Counted from the first letter of the stretch, positions 1-5,337 are shown. The stretch is 6,107 nucleotides of DNA from JABEVB01 sp049965775 (GCA_049965775.1 JBMFVX010000156.1:1-6107); one strand, 5' to 3'. Program-made: numbers and translations. Notes: generated by a model from the sequence alone, not told the origin.

Positions 1-13
1 AACAGACTCCTAA

Positions 14-157
14 AAACGGCGCCATTGTATCCTTAACGCCAAAAGCCCCCTTGTCCAATTCCGACTGAAGCAAGACAACATAGCGCCCAGCGAAGAATTC
101 AGTATGGAACTGGTGTTTTTCGCATCGGGCCGGCGCGGCCTGCGGCTTGCAATCTGA
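14..157 (+). pseudogene. Possible gene remnant at left edge, unidentified
   Basis: A plus-strand frame stays open from just after a TAA at 11-13 to a TGA at 155-157, about 47 codons. It has no ATG before 104-106, so it is either a broken 3' end or a chance frame. By hand count its G+C by codon position is roughly 60, 43 and 62 percent, the profile expected of real coding DNA. The last residues read MELVFFASGRRGLRLAI. The opposite strand is also open from 158 to the window edge, and a second plus frame is open from 3 to a TGA at 66-68, so strand and frame are not settled. I do not recognise the product. It would converge on hicA with almost no gap. Confidence 0.2.
128..140. repeat. GC-rich inverted repeat downstream of hicA
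   Basis: GGCCG at 128-132 and CGGCC at 136-140 form a perfect 5-bp stem with a 3-base loop, starting about 18 bases beyond the hicA stop. No T-tract follows on the hicA strand, so it is not a standard intrinsic terminator. It overlaps the GGCCTGCGG motif at 137-145 that recurs in other spacers. Confidence 0.35.
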
Positions 158-158
158 T

Positions 159-383
159 TTATGAGATTAGCGCCAAAAATTGTTCAACTGTTAACCCGCT
201 GGCGCGGATCAGACCACGCAACGTTCCTTTGGCAATTTCTTTGTGGTCGGGCACTGAAAGGGTCGTGAGGCTGCCTGATTTGACCAAAATAATGTGACTA
301 CCCCGTTGCCTCGCTATTCGCCATCCATCGCTACAGAAAGCTTGGACAACGTCTCGCCCGCTAAGAACCGGAAGTATCGCCAT
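159..383 (-). CDS. hicA: HicA-family mRNA interferase toxin
   Basis: This 74-residue protein has the whole compact HicA (YcfA-like) fold, a dsRBD-like domain that cuts mRNA and acts as the toxin of a type II toxin-antitoxin pair. The RQRGSH segment (residues 25-30) carries the expected catalytic His30. It is followed by the family block VPDHKEIAKGTLRGLIR (residues 44-60) and a C-terminal GLTVEQF helix. The length is normal and no key residue is missing. The start ATG shares its A with the TGA stop of hicB (TGATG at 381-385), so translation is probably coupled to the antitoxin. A GAGG about ten bases upstream, inside the hicB end, could act as a weak ribosome site. Identity rests on motifs and is strong; activity is inferred. 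Confidence 0.93.
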   Translation of the reverse strand: MAILPVLSGRDVVQAFCSDGWRIARQRGSHIILVKSGSLTTLSVPDHKEIAKGTLRGLIRASGLTVEQFLALIS

Positions 384-589
384 CAGATCGCAACCTCAAT
401 CTGTTGCGTCTCAATGGTCAGCGGCATTCCTTTTTCGGCACGAACCTCAAGACAAGCGGCAATCGCTTCACGAATATTGGCCATGGCCTCTTCGCGTGTG
501 GCTCCCTGGCTGACGCAGCCCGGTATCGAGGGGCAGTCAACCACCCACACGCCATCTTCATCACGATCTAATACTGTTAAAAATTTCAT
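383..589 (-). CDS. hicB: HicB-family antitoxin, short form
   Basis: This is the antitoxin partner of the adjacent HicA. The 68 residues match the HicB partial-RNase-H-like domain: an acidic DRDEDGVWVVDCPSIPGC stretch (residues 8-25), then SQGATREEAMANIREAI (27-43). Family knowledge says this domain binds HicA and masks its active site. The protein ends right after the domain, with no C-terminal HTH or ribbon-helix-helix segment as in longer HicB proteins, so direct autorepression is not obvious from sequence. It is transcribed first, the reverse of the hicA-hicB order in E. coli. ATG 587-589 is the only likely start: the upstream in-frame codons contain no ATG, GTG or TTG before a TAG. There is no Shine-Dalgarno sequence, and the promoter position suggests a leaderless message. 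Confidence 0.92.
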   Translation of the reverse strand: MKFLTVLDRDEDGVWVVDCPSIPGCVSQGATREEAMANIREAIAACLEVRAEKGMPLTIETQQIEVAI

Positions 590-595
590 GCCACT

Positions 596-624
596 ATCAT
601 AACTTTCTGCAGCCTGGCCGCCAA
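596..624 (-). promoter_or_regulatory. Candidate sigma70-type promoter of hicBA
   Basis: On the minus strand, TTGGCG (624-619) and TATGAT (601-596) are separated by 17 bases. They match the consensus boxes at 4/6 and 5/6 positions. The -10 box ends six bases before the hicB ATG, so initiation is predicted at or within a base of the start codon, giving a leaderless mRNA. Confidence 0.55.
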
Positions 625-873
625 ACTAAAGGCCAACCCAGCAAGACCCGATGCGCAGGGGCCTATAAACATCAATGATACGACGCTATATTATTGCATC
701 CAACCATCTCGCAAAAAAGATCAATTCCATCGCATATCCAGTTTCTCCGCCGTCAATTACCCTTCACGAAGTGTATCATGTGCGGGCGACATTTTTTCAC
801 CACGACGGGATGATGAAGACAAGAATTACCGCTTCGGCGTGCCGCCCCAATCGTTCCTCTGCGTACATCTGCC

Positions 874-955
874 TTGAGTCATGGATGGCGAAATCCCGAT
901 GGGGTATGGAACCAACCGTCGGGTTTGAGGCAGGGATGCCGAAATCCCGATGGGG
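874..955. repeat. Tandem duplication, 51-bp period
   Basis: Two copies of a 31-base unit lie at 874-904 and 925-955, matching at 28 of 31 positions. Mismatches are at 879, 882 and 888. Each copy ends in the identical core CGAAATCCCGATGGGG. Similarity fades after the core, but TCGGG recurs near the end of each 51-base period (919-923, and 969-973 with a one-base shift). This suggests an old tandem duplication of about 51 bp. No function is evident. Confidence 0.8.
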
Positions 956-1014
956 CAGGAGCCGCCTTTCGGGATGCGGTTAAAACTCGTCGCGAAGCGC
1001 CTAAATTTAAAATA

Positions 1015-1050
1015 AAAATCTCCATGCCCTCTGAGAACTCTGTGGCAAAA
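1015..1050. repeat. Degenerate CTCTGTGGC-type intergenic element
   Basis: The stretch contains CTCCATGCCCTCTGAG followed by AACTCTGTGGCAAAA. From memory, spacers in Planctomycetes, Verrucomicrobia, Acidobacteria and similar groups often carry such degenerate strings (CTCTGTG...CTCTGTGGC on one strand, GCCACAGAG on the other). The assignment rests on recalled resemblance only and no function is known to me. Confidence 0.35.
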
Positions 1051-1108
1051 ACCCCGTCGCCCAGCGCCCCAAGCTCCACTGTTCGCCTGCTCCACTCTCA
1101 CCTGCTCT

Positions 1109-1126
1109 CGCGGCCCGCAGGCCGCG
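1109..1126. repeat. GC-rich palindrome upstream of pgeF
   Basis: CGCGGCC at 1109-1115 and GGCCGCG at 1120-1126 form a perfect 7-bp stem closed by a 4-base loop. No T-tract follows on the plus strand, so it is not an intrinsic terminator for that direction. On the minus strand it contains GGCCTGCGG, which also occurs in three other spacers of the window. Confidence 0.6.
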
Positions 1127-1274
1127 CTGCGACCGCAATATACGCCTCACTCAACCGACACGCAATAAATATTTACCAATTTCACAATGGCAACCTAAAC
1201 TACCGCCGGCTCATCAAAGCCATCTCTGTCCCGCTCGCCACGAGAGCAATAAGGCAACGCCGCGCCCGTGCGTG

Positions 1275-1280
1275 TACAAT
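1275..1280 (+). promoter_or_regulatory. Candidate -10 box of pgeF (TACAAT)
   Basis: TACAAT matches the -10 consensus at 5/6 positions and ends six bases before ATG 1287, placing the predicted transcription start on the start codon. The region 17-18 bases further upstream (1251-1257, AAGGCAA) is a poor -35 box, so the promoter rests mainly on the -10 box. Confidence 0.45.
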
Positions 1281-1286
1281 GCACTC

Positions 1287-2141
1287 ATGCTTAATCGTTT
1301 GCAGGCCAATAATGGCGTTGTATACCTGACCTCTGCCCGGCTTGGCGCTCAAGGAGTGCCGCACGCATTTTCTACACGCATTGGCGGAGTGTCGCCGGCT
1401 CCATTTGCATCGCTTAACCTGGGGCGGCACAGCAGCGACGCCGCGCAGGACTCGACTGACAACCTGCAGGCAAACTTCAGACTGTTTCAGGCAGCCATCG
1501 GAGCCGACCGCCTGCCGCTGGCGTGGGTTAAGCAGGTACATGGCGCCGGCATTGCAATTCTACGGTCTGAGCCAGGAGGGGAATACTCCGAGACGCTTTC
1601 GGCCGAGCTGAATGATCGCTACCGCGGCCAAACCGAAGCGGATGCTGTTATATCCGATCAACCAGGCGTGCTGGTGTGCGTTCGCATTGCGGATTGCGTG
1701 CCGATTTTGCTGGCCGGGCCGCATGGCCATGTGGTTGGGGCGGTGCATGCGGGTTGGCGCGGAATTGTTGCCGGGGTTGCAGGTCAGGCCGTTGCGGCTA
1801 TGACCGGTTTTGGCATACACCCCACGGCCATTACAGCCGCCATTGGCCCGGCCATTGGTGCGGAAGCCTTTGAGGTAGGGCCGCAAGTCGCGGCCGAGTT
1901 TGAACAGGCCGACTTGGCGGAGGCGGTGGTGAAGCCTGAAGTTGGCGGCAAACCACACATAGACTTGCGTGCCGCGGTGCAAAAGCAACTCACAGCCGCC
2001 GGAGTCGTACAAATTGACGATTCAAATGACCCTGCTTTTTGCACGTACCGCAATCAGGAGGCCTTCTTCTCGCATCGGCGCGATGGCCCGGTCACGGGGC
2101 GCATGGCCGCGGTGATTGCGGCGATTTCACGGGAGAGTTAG
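1287..2141 (+). CDS. pgeF: Peptidoglycan editing factor PgeF (YfiH/multicopper polyphenol oxidase-like)
   Basis: The product is a 284-residue YfiH/DUF152 protein, a cytoplasmic metal-containing enzyme that in E. coli acts on UDP-MurNAc-L-Ser to keep L-serine out of the peptidoglycan stem peptide. All three predicted metal/catalytic ligands are present in family context: His85 in WVKQVHG, Cys137 in RIADCVPI and His154 in AVHAGWRG. Other family blocks are HAFSTRIGGVSPAPFASLNLG near residues 26-46, AAIGPAIG, and a C-terminal FCTYRN...FFSHRRDG segment. The length is typical. I prefer ATG 1287 over GTG 1272, because the GTG overlaps the likely -10 box and adds only five non-conserved residues. There is no Shine-Dalgarno sequence. 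dnaX follows after 40 bp, so co-transcription is likely. Related proteins have also been called laccases or purine nucleosidases, so the in vivo substrate is inferred. Confidence 0.93.
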   Translation: MLNRLQANNGVVYLTSARLGAQGVPHAFSTRIGGVSPAPFASLNLGRHSSDAAQDSTDNLQANFRLFQAAIGADRLPLAWVKQVHGAGIAILRSEPGGEYSETLSAELNDRYRGQTEADAVISDQPGVLVCVRIADCVPILLAGPHGHVVGAVHAGWRGIVAGVAGQAVAAMTGFGIHPTAITAAIGPAIGAEAFEVGPQVAAEFEQADLAEAVVKPEVGGKPHIDLRAAVQKQLTAAGVVQIDDSNDPAFCTYRNQEAFFSHRRDGPVTGRMAAVIAAISRES

Positions 2142-2169
2142 CTGGCTGGCCTCCGGCTTGAGCAACGGC

Positions 2170-2175
2170 TATATT
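2170..2175 (+). promoter_or_regulatory. Candidate -10 box of dnaX (TATATT)
   Basis: TATATT matches the -10 consensus at 5/6 positions. It ends exactly six bases before the dnaX ATG at 2182, as at hicB and pgeF. A weak -35 candidate, CTGGCC, lies at 2146-2151 with an 18-base spacer. It would give a leaderless dnaX message in addition to any read-through from pgeF. Confidence 0.35.
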
Positions 2176-2181
2176 GACCAC

Positions 2182-3954
2182 ATGGCAGAAGCTTACACAG
2201 TACTGGCCCGGCGCTACCGCTCACGCGACTTCAGCGAGCTTATCGGGCAGGAACCCATCGCCCAAACGCTAAAAAACGCGGTGGCCACCGGGCGGCTGGC
2301 GCACGCGTTTCTCTTCACCGGCACGCGCGGCGTGGGTAAAACTTCTTCGGCACGAATACTGGCCAAAGCCATCAACTGCCCCAATGTTAAAGACGGTCAG
2401 CCCTGCGGAACCTGCAACACCTGCCAGGCTATTGCACGCGGCGAAGAAATAGATGTAATTGAAATAGACGGGGCCTCCAACAACGGCGTAGATCAGATCC
2501 GCGAGTTAAGACAAAATGCGGGCGTAGCCCCAAGCCACTGCCCCTTCAAAATCTACATCATTGACGAAGTACATATGCTTACCACCGCGGCATTCAATGC
2601 TTTACTTAAAACACTTGAAGAGCCGCCCCCGCACGTGAAGTTTATTTTTGCCACCACCGACGTGCAAAAACTGCCGGCGACCATACTCAGCCGGTGCCAG
2701 CGCTACGATTTTAAGAATATTCCCACCGGTGCCATTGCGGAGTATTTGGCCCAGATATGCCAGCAGGAAAAGGTTGTTGCCGACCCGGCGGCACTGCACC
2801 GCATTGCCGCCACCGCGGCTGGTTCGATGCGCGATGCACTGTCGCTGCTGGACCGCGTGCTGTCATTGGGCACCCAGCGCATCACCGAACAGTTGCTGCA
2901 GGACCTGCTCGGCAAGCCCCCGCTCGAAGCCGTGGTCGGAATTATTGAGGCCATTGCCGCACAAGATGCCGCTTCGACCCTCCAACGTGCCGATGAGCAA
3001 CTCAACAGCGGCCTGAGCATGGAGCGGCTGCTGGCAGACCTAAGCGAGTTCTTCCGCAACATTTTGATCGCCAAAGCCTGCGGGCACGAGAGCCAACTGC
3101 TGGATATGCCCGTCGAATGGCGGCAATCTATTGCGGCATTGGCTCCGAAGTTTGACACGCCGACATTGGTGCATCACATCGCCTTGGCCGACCAGACATT
3201 GCGATCCATCAAGTTCAGCACCATGCCGCGCCCGCTGTTTGACGCTTTGCTGGTGCGGCTGGCCCTGGCGCAACAATTCAGTTCGCTGGGTGAATTGCTT
3301 GATCAAGTGGGCCGGGCGGCCGACACCGAAGAATCGCCGCAAAAAAAAAATGACGCATTGACCGCCGCGCCCGCCGTGGCCGCCGCGACTCATGCCGCTT
3401 TGCCGGCCAACCCGGCAGCGATACGGCCCCAACCGGCACCACGGCCAGCGCCCGCCGCCCTAAGCCCACAAAGCGAGCGCTTACCCAGTGCGGCCGCCAG
3501 CCCGCCGCAAGCTGTCAACAACATCCCTGCCGCCTCGGGTACGGACCTGTGGCAATCTCTGCAACAACGACTCGCCGAATCGCTGCAGTTTGTGGCCATC
3601 GGTAATTATTGCCAGCTCGACCGCTGCGACTTTGAGGCGGGCATCATGCGGTTGGCGCTACCGCTGCGGTTGCAGGCATCAGCGGAACCCTTGCGCGGAA
3701 AATTAGAAACCGTTTTGGCCGAATTAGCCAATCGGCAATTTCGCGTGGAGTTTCAATATACGGACGATGCCGCTGCGCCGGCGCCAAGGCCGAGTACGGC
3801 ACCGGCCCCACAGACCGCACGCAGCATTGACCCGGAACTGCTGCAGCGCCTGCGTGAGAACCCGGCGGTTAAAAGCATTCTTGATAAGTTTGGCGGCATG
3901 ATCACCGCCGTGGAACCCCTGCACGATGCCGACGCAGCCGCTCATCAGCCATAG
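2182..3954 (+). CDS. dnaX: DNA polymerase III subunit tau/gamma (clamp-loader ATPase)
   Basis: This 590-residue protein is the motor subunit of the clamp loader, which opens the beta clamp and places it on primed DNA; tau also links polymerase cores to the helicase. The AAA+ core is complete: Walker A GTRGVGKTS (47-55), zinc Cys66/75/78/81, Walker B IIDEVH (126-131), a sensor 1 region ending FIFATTD (154-160), SRC (170-172) with arginine-finger Arg171, and sensor 2 Arg217 in GSMRDALSLLD. Domain III ends near residue 370. An Ala/Pro-rich linker (about 390-453) leads to a tau-specific C-terminal part (454-590) ending in a PAVKSILDKFGG block. ATG 2182 starts the conserved MAEAYTVLARRYR; the frame runs back to a TTG at 2116, but that stretch is not family-like and overlaps pgeF. 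The gene has no Shine-Dalgarno sequence. Codons 387-390 contain a ten-A run that probably also yields a gamma-like product. Confidence 0.97.
   Translation: MAEAYTVLARRYRSRDFSELIGQEPIAQTLKNAVATGRLAHAFLFTGTRGVGKTSSARILAKAINCPNVKDGQPCGTCNTCQAIARGEEIDVIEIDGASNNGVDQIRELRQNAGVAPSHCPFKIYIIDEVHMLTTAAFNALLKTLEEPPPHVKFIFATTDVQKLPATILSRCQRYDFKNIPTGAIAEYLAQICQQEKVVADPAALHRIAATAAGSMRDALSLLDRVLSLGTQRITEQLLQDLLGKPPLEAVVGIIEAIAAQDAASTLQRADEQLNSGLSMERLLADLSEFFRNILIAKACGHESQLLDMPVEWRQSIAALAPKFDTPTLVHHIALADQTLRSIKFSTMPRPLFDALLVRLALAQQFSSLGELLDQVGRAADTEESPQKKNDALTAAPAVAAATHAALPANPAAIRPQPAPRPAPAALSPQSERLPSAAASPPQAVNNIPAASGTDLWQSLQQRLAESLQFVAIGNYCQLDRCDFEAGIMRLALPLRLQASAEPLRGKLETVLAELANRQFRVEFQYTDDAAAPAPRPSTAPAPQTARSIDPELLQRLRENPAVKSILDKFGGMITAVEPLHDADAAAHQP
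3340..3361 (+). promoter_or_regulatory. dnaX: dnaX A10 slippage site for a gamma-like product
   Basis: Ten A residues (3341-3350) follow a C and are read CAA AAA AAA AAT in the tau frame (Gln387-Lys-Lys-Asn390). If one A is added to the mRNA, or the ribosome slips by -1, the next codon is TGA (3351-3353) and the protein ends after 390 residues. If one A is lost (+1), it reads Met-Thr-His and stops at TGA 3359-3361, giving 392 residues. Either product keeps the complete AAA+ core and domain III and lacks the linker and tau-specific part. Family knowledge: Thermus thermophilus dnaX makes gamma by transcriptional slippage on nine A residues, and E. coli uses ribosomal -1 frameshifting on A AAA AAG. 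I see no Shine-Dalgarno-like stimulator upstream and no hairpin close downstream, so transcriptional slippage is the better guess. Confidence 0.75.
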
Positions 3955-4003
3955 CGGCGGCGCAGCGCTTATGTACGATATGCAATAACATAGCAGGTTC
4001 GGG

Positions 4004-4009
4004 CATAAT
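4004..4009 (+). promoter_or_regulatory. Candidate -10 box upstream of ybaB (CATAAT)
   Basis: CATAAT matches 5/6 of the -10 consensus and lies in the 96-bp dnaX-ybaB gap. Initiation is predicted near 4016, giving ybaB a leader of about 35 bases that includes its Shine-Dalgarno sequence. The -35 region (3980-3986, ATGCAAT) is weak. ybaB and recR may therefore be transcribed independently of dnaX as well as with it. Confidence 0.35.
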
Positions 4010-4036
4010 GCCCCCATGGTTTGAAGACTCATTGAT

Positions 4037-4042
4037 AAAGGA
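4037..4042 (+). promoter_or_regulatory. Shine-Dalgarno sequence of ybaB (AAAGGA)
   Basis: AAAGGA lies eight bases before ATG 4051, a normal spacing. It fixes the ybaB start and contrasts with hicB, pgeF and dnaX, which have no such site. Confidence 0.65.
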
Positions 4043-4050
4043 CATAGAGT

Positions 4051-4407
4051 ATGTTTGACTCGCTTAAATCGCTGGCACAACTTGGCCCCATGATGGGCCG
4101 CCTGAAGGAAGTGCAGGCTAAAATGGCCGAGCTTAACGCCCGGCTGCCAACGATGCGATTTCAAGGTTATGCCGCTGGCGGGCTGGCCGCCGCGTGCGTC
4201 ACCGGCACACTTGATTTGATAGAGCTGAATTACGCTCCGACAGCTGCGGGCCAAAGCACCGATGTGCTGGCTCGCGCTGCGCTCGAAGCTGTACAGCAGG
4301 CCATGGCCGGCGCCCGCAACGAAATTGCCCGGCAAATGAAGGAAATCGCCGGCGATGTAGACCTCGGCGCCATGCAAAATATGCTCCCGAATGCCGGCCG
4401 GGCCTAA
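4051..4407 (+). CDS. ybaB: YbaB/EbfC-family nucleoid-associated protein
   Basis: The 118-residue product fits the YbaB/EbfC family in size, order of elements and gene position between dnaX and recR. Family members are small dimeric DNA-binding proteins that coat the nucleoid and affect expression. The N-terminal MFDSLKSLAQLGPMMGRLKE begins a long helix (about residues 1-33, with KEVQAKMAELNARL). A central beta part includes GGLAAACVTGTLDLIELN, where the family usually has a glycine-led strand followed by a V-x-I-D-like strand. A C-terminal helix follows (ALEAVQQAMAGARNEIARQMKEIAG), ending in a short tail. The central beta section is more divergent than in E. coli YbaB, so the call leans partly on context. 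recR begins 39 bp downstream, consistent with one operon. Confidence 0.87.
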   Translation: MFDSLKSLAQLGPMMGRLKEVQAKMAELNARLPTMRFQGYAAGGLAAACVTGTLDLIELNYAPTAAGQSTDVLARAALEAVQQAMAGARNEIARQMKEIAGDVDLGAMQNMLPNAGRA

Positions 4408-4446
4408 GGTCGGCGGATAAGTCTTTGCCTGTTCAGGTATAAATCC

Positions 4447-5076
4447 ATGGCTAAATCAAAAACTGCATACAGCTCTTCAGTTCAGCAGCTTCTGGAGTTA
4501 TTTGGAAAACTACCGGGTGTCGGTGCCCGCTCGGCCGAGCGAATGGTGTTTCATCTGCTTAAGGCGGACCCCGCCGAAGCGTTGGCCCTGAGCGACGCCA
4601 TTCGCGCAGTCAAGACGCAGGTTCGACACTGCAGCGTCTGCTATAATCTCTGCGAAGCACAACTCTGCGACATCTGTGAAGACGCATCACGCGACGGCGG
4701 CATGATCTGCATCGTCGAACAGCCGAAAGATTTGCTGCAGATAGAATCCACCGGCGCTTATCGAGGTGTTTACCATGTTCTGCTCGGACACCTGTCGCCT
4801 CTTGACGGCATTGGTCCGGAGCATCTTACAATTGAGCCGCTGCTCGAACGCATCGCCGTCGGCGGCACCGAAGGGCGTCCGGTTGTGCGTGAAATTATTT
4901 TAGCGACCAATCCCAACATGGATGGCGACGGCACCGCTCTTTATCTGCAAAGCCGCCTGACCGATGCCAACGTCAACATTACGCGACTGGCCCGCGGCCT
5001 GCCAACCGGTGCACAGATAGAGTACTCCAATAAGGCTATACTTTCAGATGCGATATCCGGCCGGACCAAAATGTAA
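4447..5076 (+). CDS. recR: Recombination mediator protein RecR
   Basis: RecR acts with RecO (and RecF) to displace SSB and load RecA on gapped DNA. The 209 residues show the full domain order. A helix-hairpin-helix has LPGVGARSAERMVFHLL (residues 22-38). A zinc finger has Cys62, Cys65, Cys74 and Cys77 in CxxC-x8-CxxC spacing. A Toprim domain begins GMICIVEQPKDLLQIE (85-100) and includes YHVLLGHLSPLDGIGPEHL. The C-terminal part has ATNPNMDGDGTALYL and ARGLPTGAQIEYSN. Length is close to the usual 200. The motif often seen as NPTxEGxATA reads NPNMDGDGTA here, a conservative variant. The ribosome site is weak (CAGG nine bases before the ATG). The 39-bp gap after ybaB and the conserved gene order indicate co-transcription. 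Confidence 0.96.
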   Translation: MAKSKTAYSSSVQQLLELFGKLPGVGARSAERMVFHLLKADPAEALALSDAIRAVKTQVRHCSVCYNLCEAQLCDICEDASRDGGMICIVEQPKDLLQIESTGAYRGVYHVLLGHLSPLDGIGPEHLTIEPLLERIAVGGTEGRPVVREIILATNPNMDGDGTALYLQSRLTDANVNITRLARGLPTGAQIEYSNKAILSDAISGRTKM

Positions 5077-5233
5077 TTCCGCCTGTGCGCAGCGGCGAGA
5101 TCGGGTGCGAGCCAAAAGCGGCATGCCCATCGCAGAATCGCCGCCCGCAATAATTCCTCTGTCATGCAGTGAGCGTTATGGCGGGCCGGCATTCTGGGCA
5201 GAATAAATGATCCCGTTTACGGCCTGCGGCGCA

Positions 5234-5263
5234 GTGGCATCGCCGGCTATGTTAAGCTATAGT
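5234..5263 (+). promoter_or_regulatory. Candidate promoter of the methyltransferase gene
   Basis: GTGGCA (5234-5239) and TATAGT (5258-5263) are 18 bases apart and match the boxes at 4/6 and 5/6 positions. Initiation near 5270 would give a leader of about 68 bases carrying the Shine-Dalgarno sequence. It suggests that this gene is transcribed separately from recR. Confidence 0.4.
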
Positions 5264-5326
5264 GCCTTGTAGACTGCAGCGTTGTCTCCGGGCTATGCCC
5301 GGTGCGCTCTTCTGTGGTGCATACAC

Positions 5327-5332
5327 AGGAAA
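5327..5332 (+). promoter_or_regulatory. Shine-Dalgarno sequence AGGAAA setting the start at 5338
   Basis: AGGAAA is followed by five bases and then ATG 5338, a good spacing. It favours this ATG over the in-frame GTG codons at 5302, 5314 and 5317, which have no such site. Confidence 0.65.
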
Positions 5333-5337
5333 CTTCG

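Larger units (their letters stand above)
625..1250. other. Long non-coding spacer between hicBA and pgeF
   Basis: No open frame here has recognisable protein motifs, a ribosome site or family resemblance; the frames are short and overlap each other on both strands. The spacer is built from repeat-like material. At 793-820 a stretch beginning TTTTTCACCACGA resembles the degenerate CACCACGAAG-type repeats seen in spacers of many environmental bacteria. A tandem duplication lies at 874-955, an AT-rich piece with CTCTGTGGC at 1015-1050, and a GC-rich palindrome at 1109-1126. The pgeF promoter follows. This reads as accumulated intergenic repeat debris rather than a lost gene, although a decayed gene cannot be excluded. 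Confidence 0.5.
5077..5337. other. Spacer between recR and the methyltransferase gene
   Basis: This 261-base region contains no convincing gene. It begins with a nested imperfect dyad: GCGGCGA at 5092-5098 pairs with TCGCCGC at 5138-5144, and TGCGA at 5106-5110 pairs with TCGCA at 5130-5134. No T-run follows, so termination is uncertain. GGCCTGCGG occurs at 5221-5229, and a possible promoter with -10 TATAGT lies at 5258-5263. Confidence 0.5.

Noticed and set aside
1109..1126. Palindrome at 1109-1126 as an intrinsic terminator
   Set aside because: The stem is good, but no T-tract follows on the plus strand and none was found on the minus strand.
1272..1286. Alternative GTG start of pgeF at 1272
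   Set aside because: The GTG runs straight into the TACAAT -10 candidate, adds only five non-conserved residues and has no Shine-Dalgarno sequence. ATG 1287 fits the predicted transcription start.
675..1329. Open frames on both strands in the hicBA-pgeF spacer (plus 675-983 and 874-1329, minus 826-1101)
   Set aside because: They overlap one another, run through repeats and a palindrome, lack ribosome sites and resemble no protein family.
2116..2181. 22-residue N-terminal extension of DnaX from TTG 2116
   Set aside because: It overlaps the pgeF end, is not family-like, and the conserved DnaX N-terminus begins at ATG 2182.
3377..3417. Hairpins downstream of the dnaX A-run as ribosomal frameshift stimulators
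   Set aside because: TGGCCG/CGGCCA and TGCCGG/CCGGCA begin 27 and about 50 bases after the run. Stimulatory structures normally start within about ten bases.
3724..4377. 217-codon minus-strand open frame across the dnaX end and ybaB
   Set aside because: It lies antisense to two genes with clear family motifs, spans the spacer between them and shows no protein motif of its own.
4438..4443. TATAAA just before recR as a promoter -10 box
   Set aside because: It ends only three bases before the ATG, which would put initiation inside the coding region, unlike the six-base geometry elsewhere. recR is more simply co-transcribed with ybaB.
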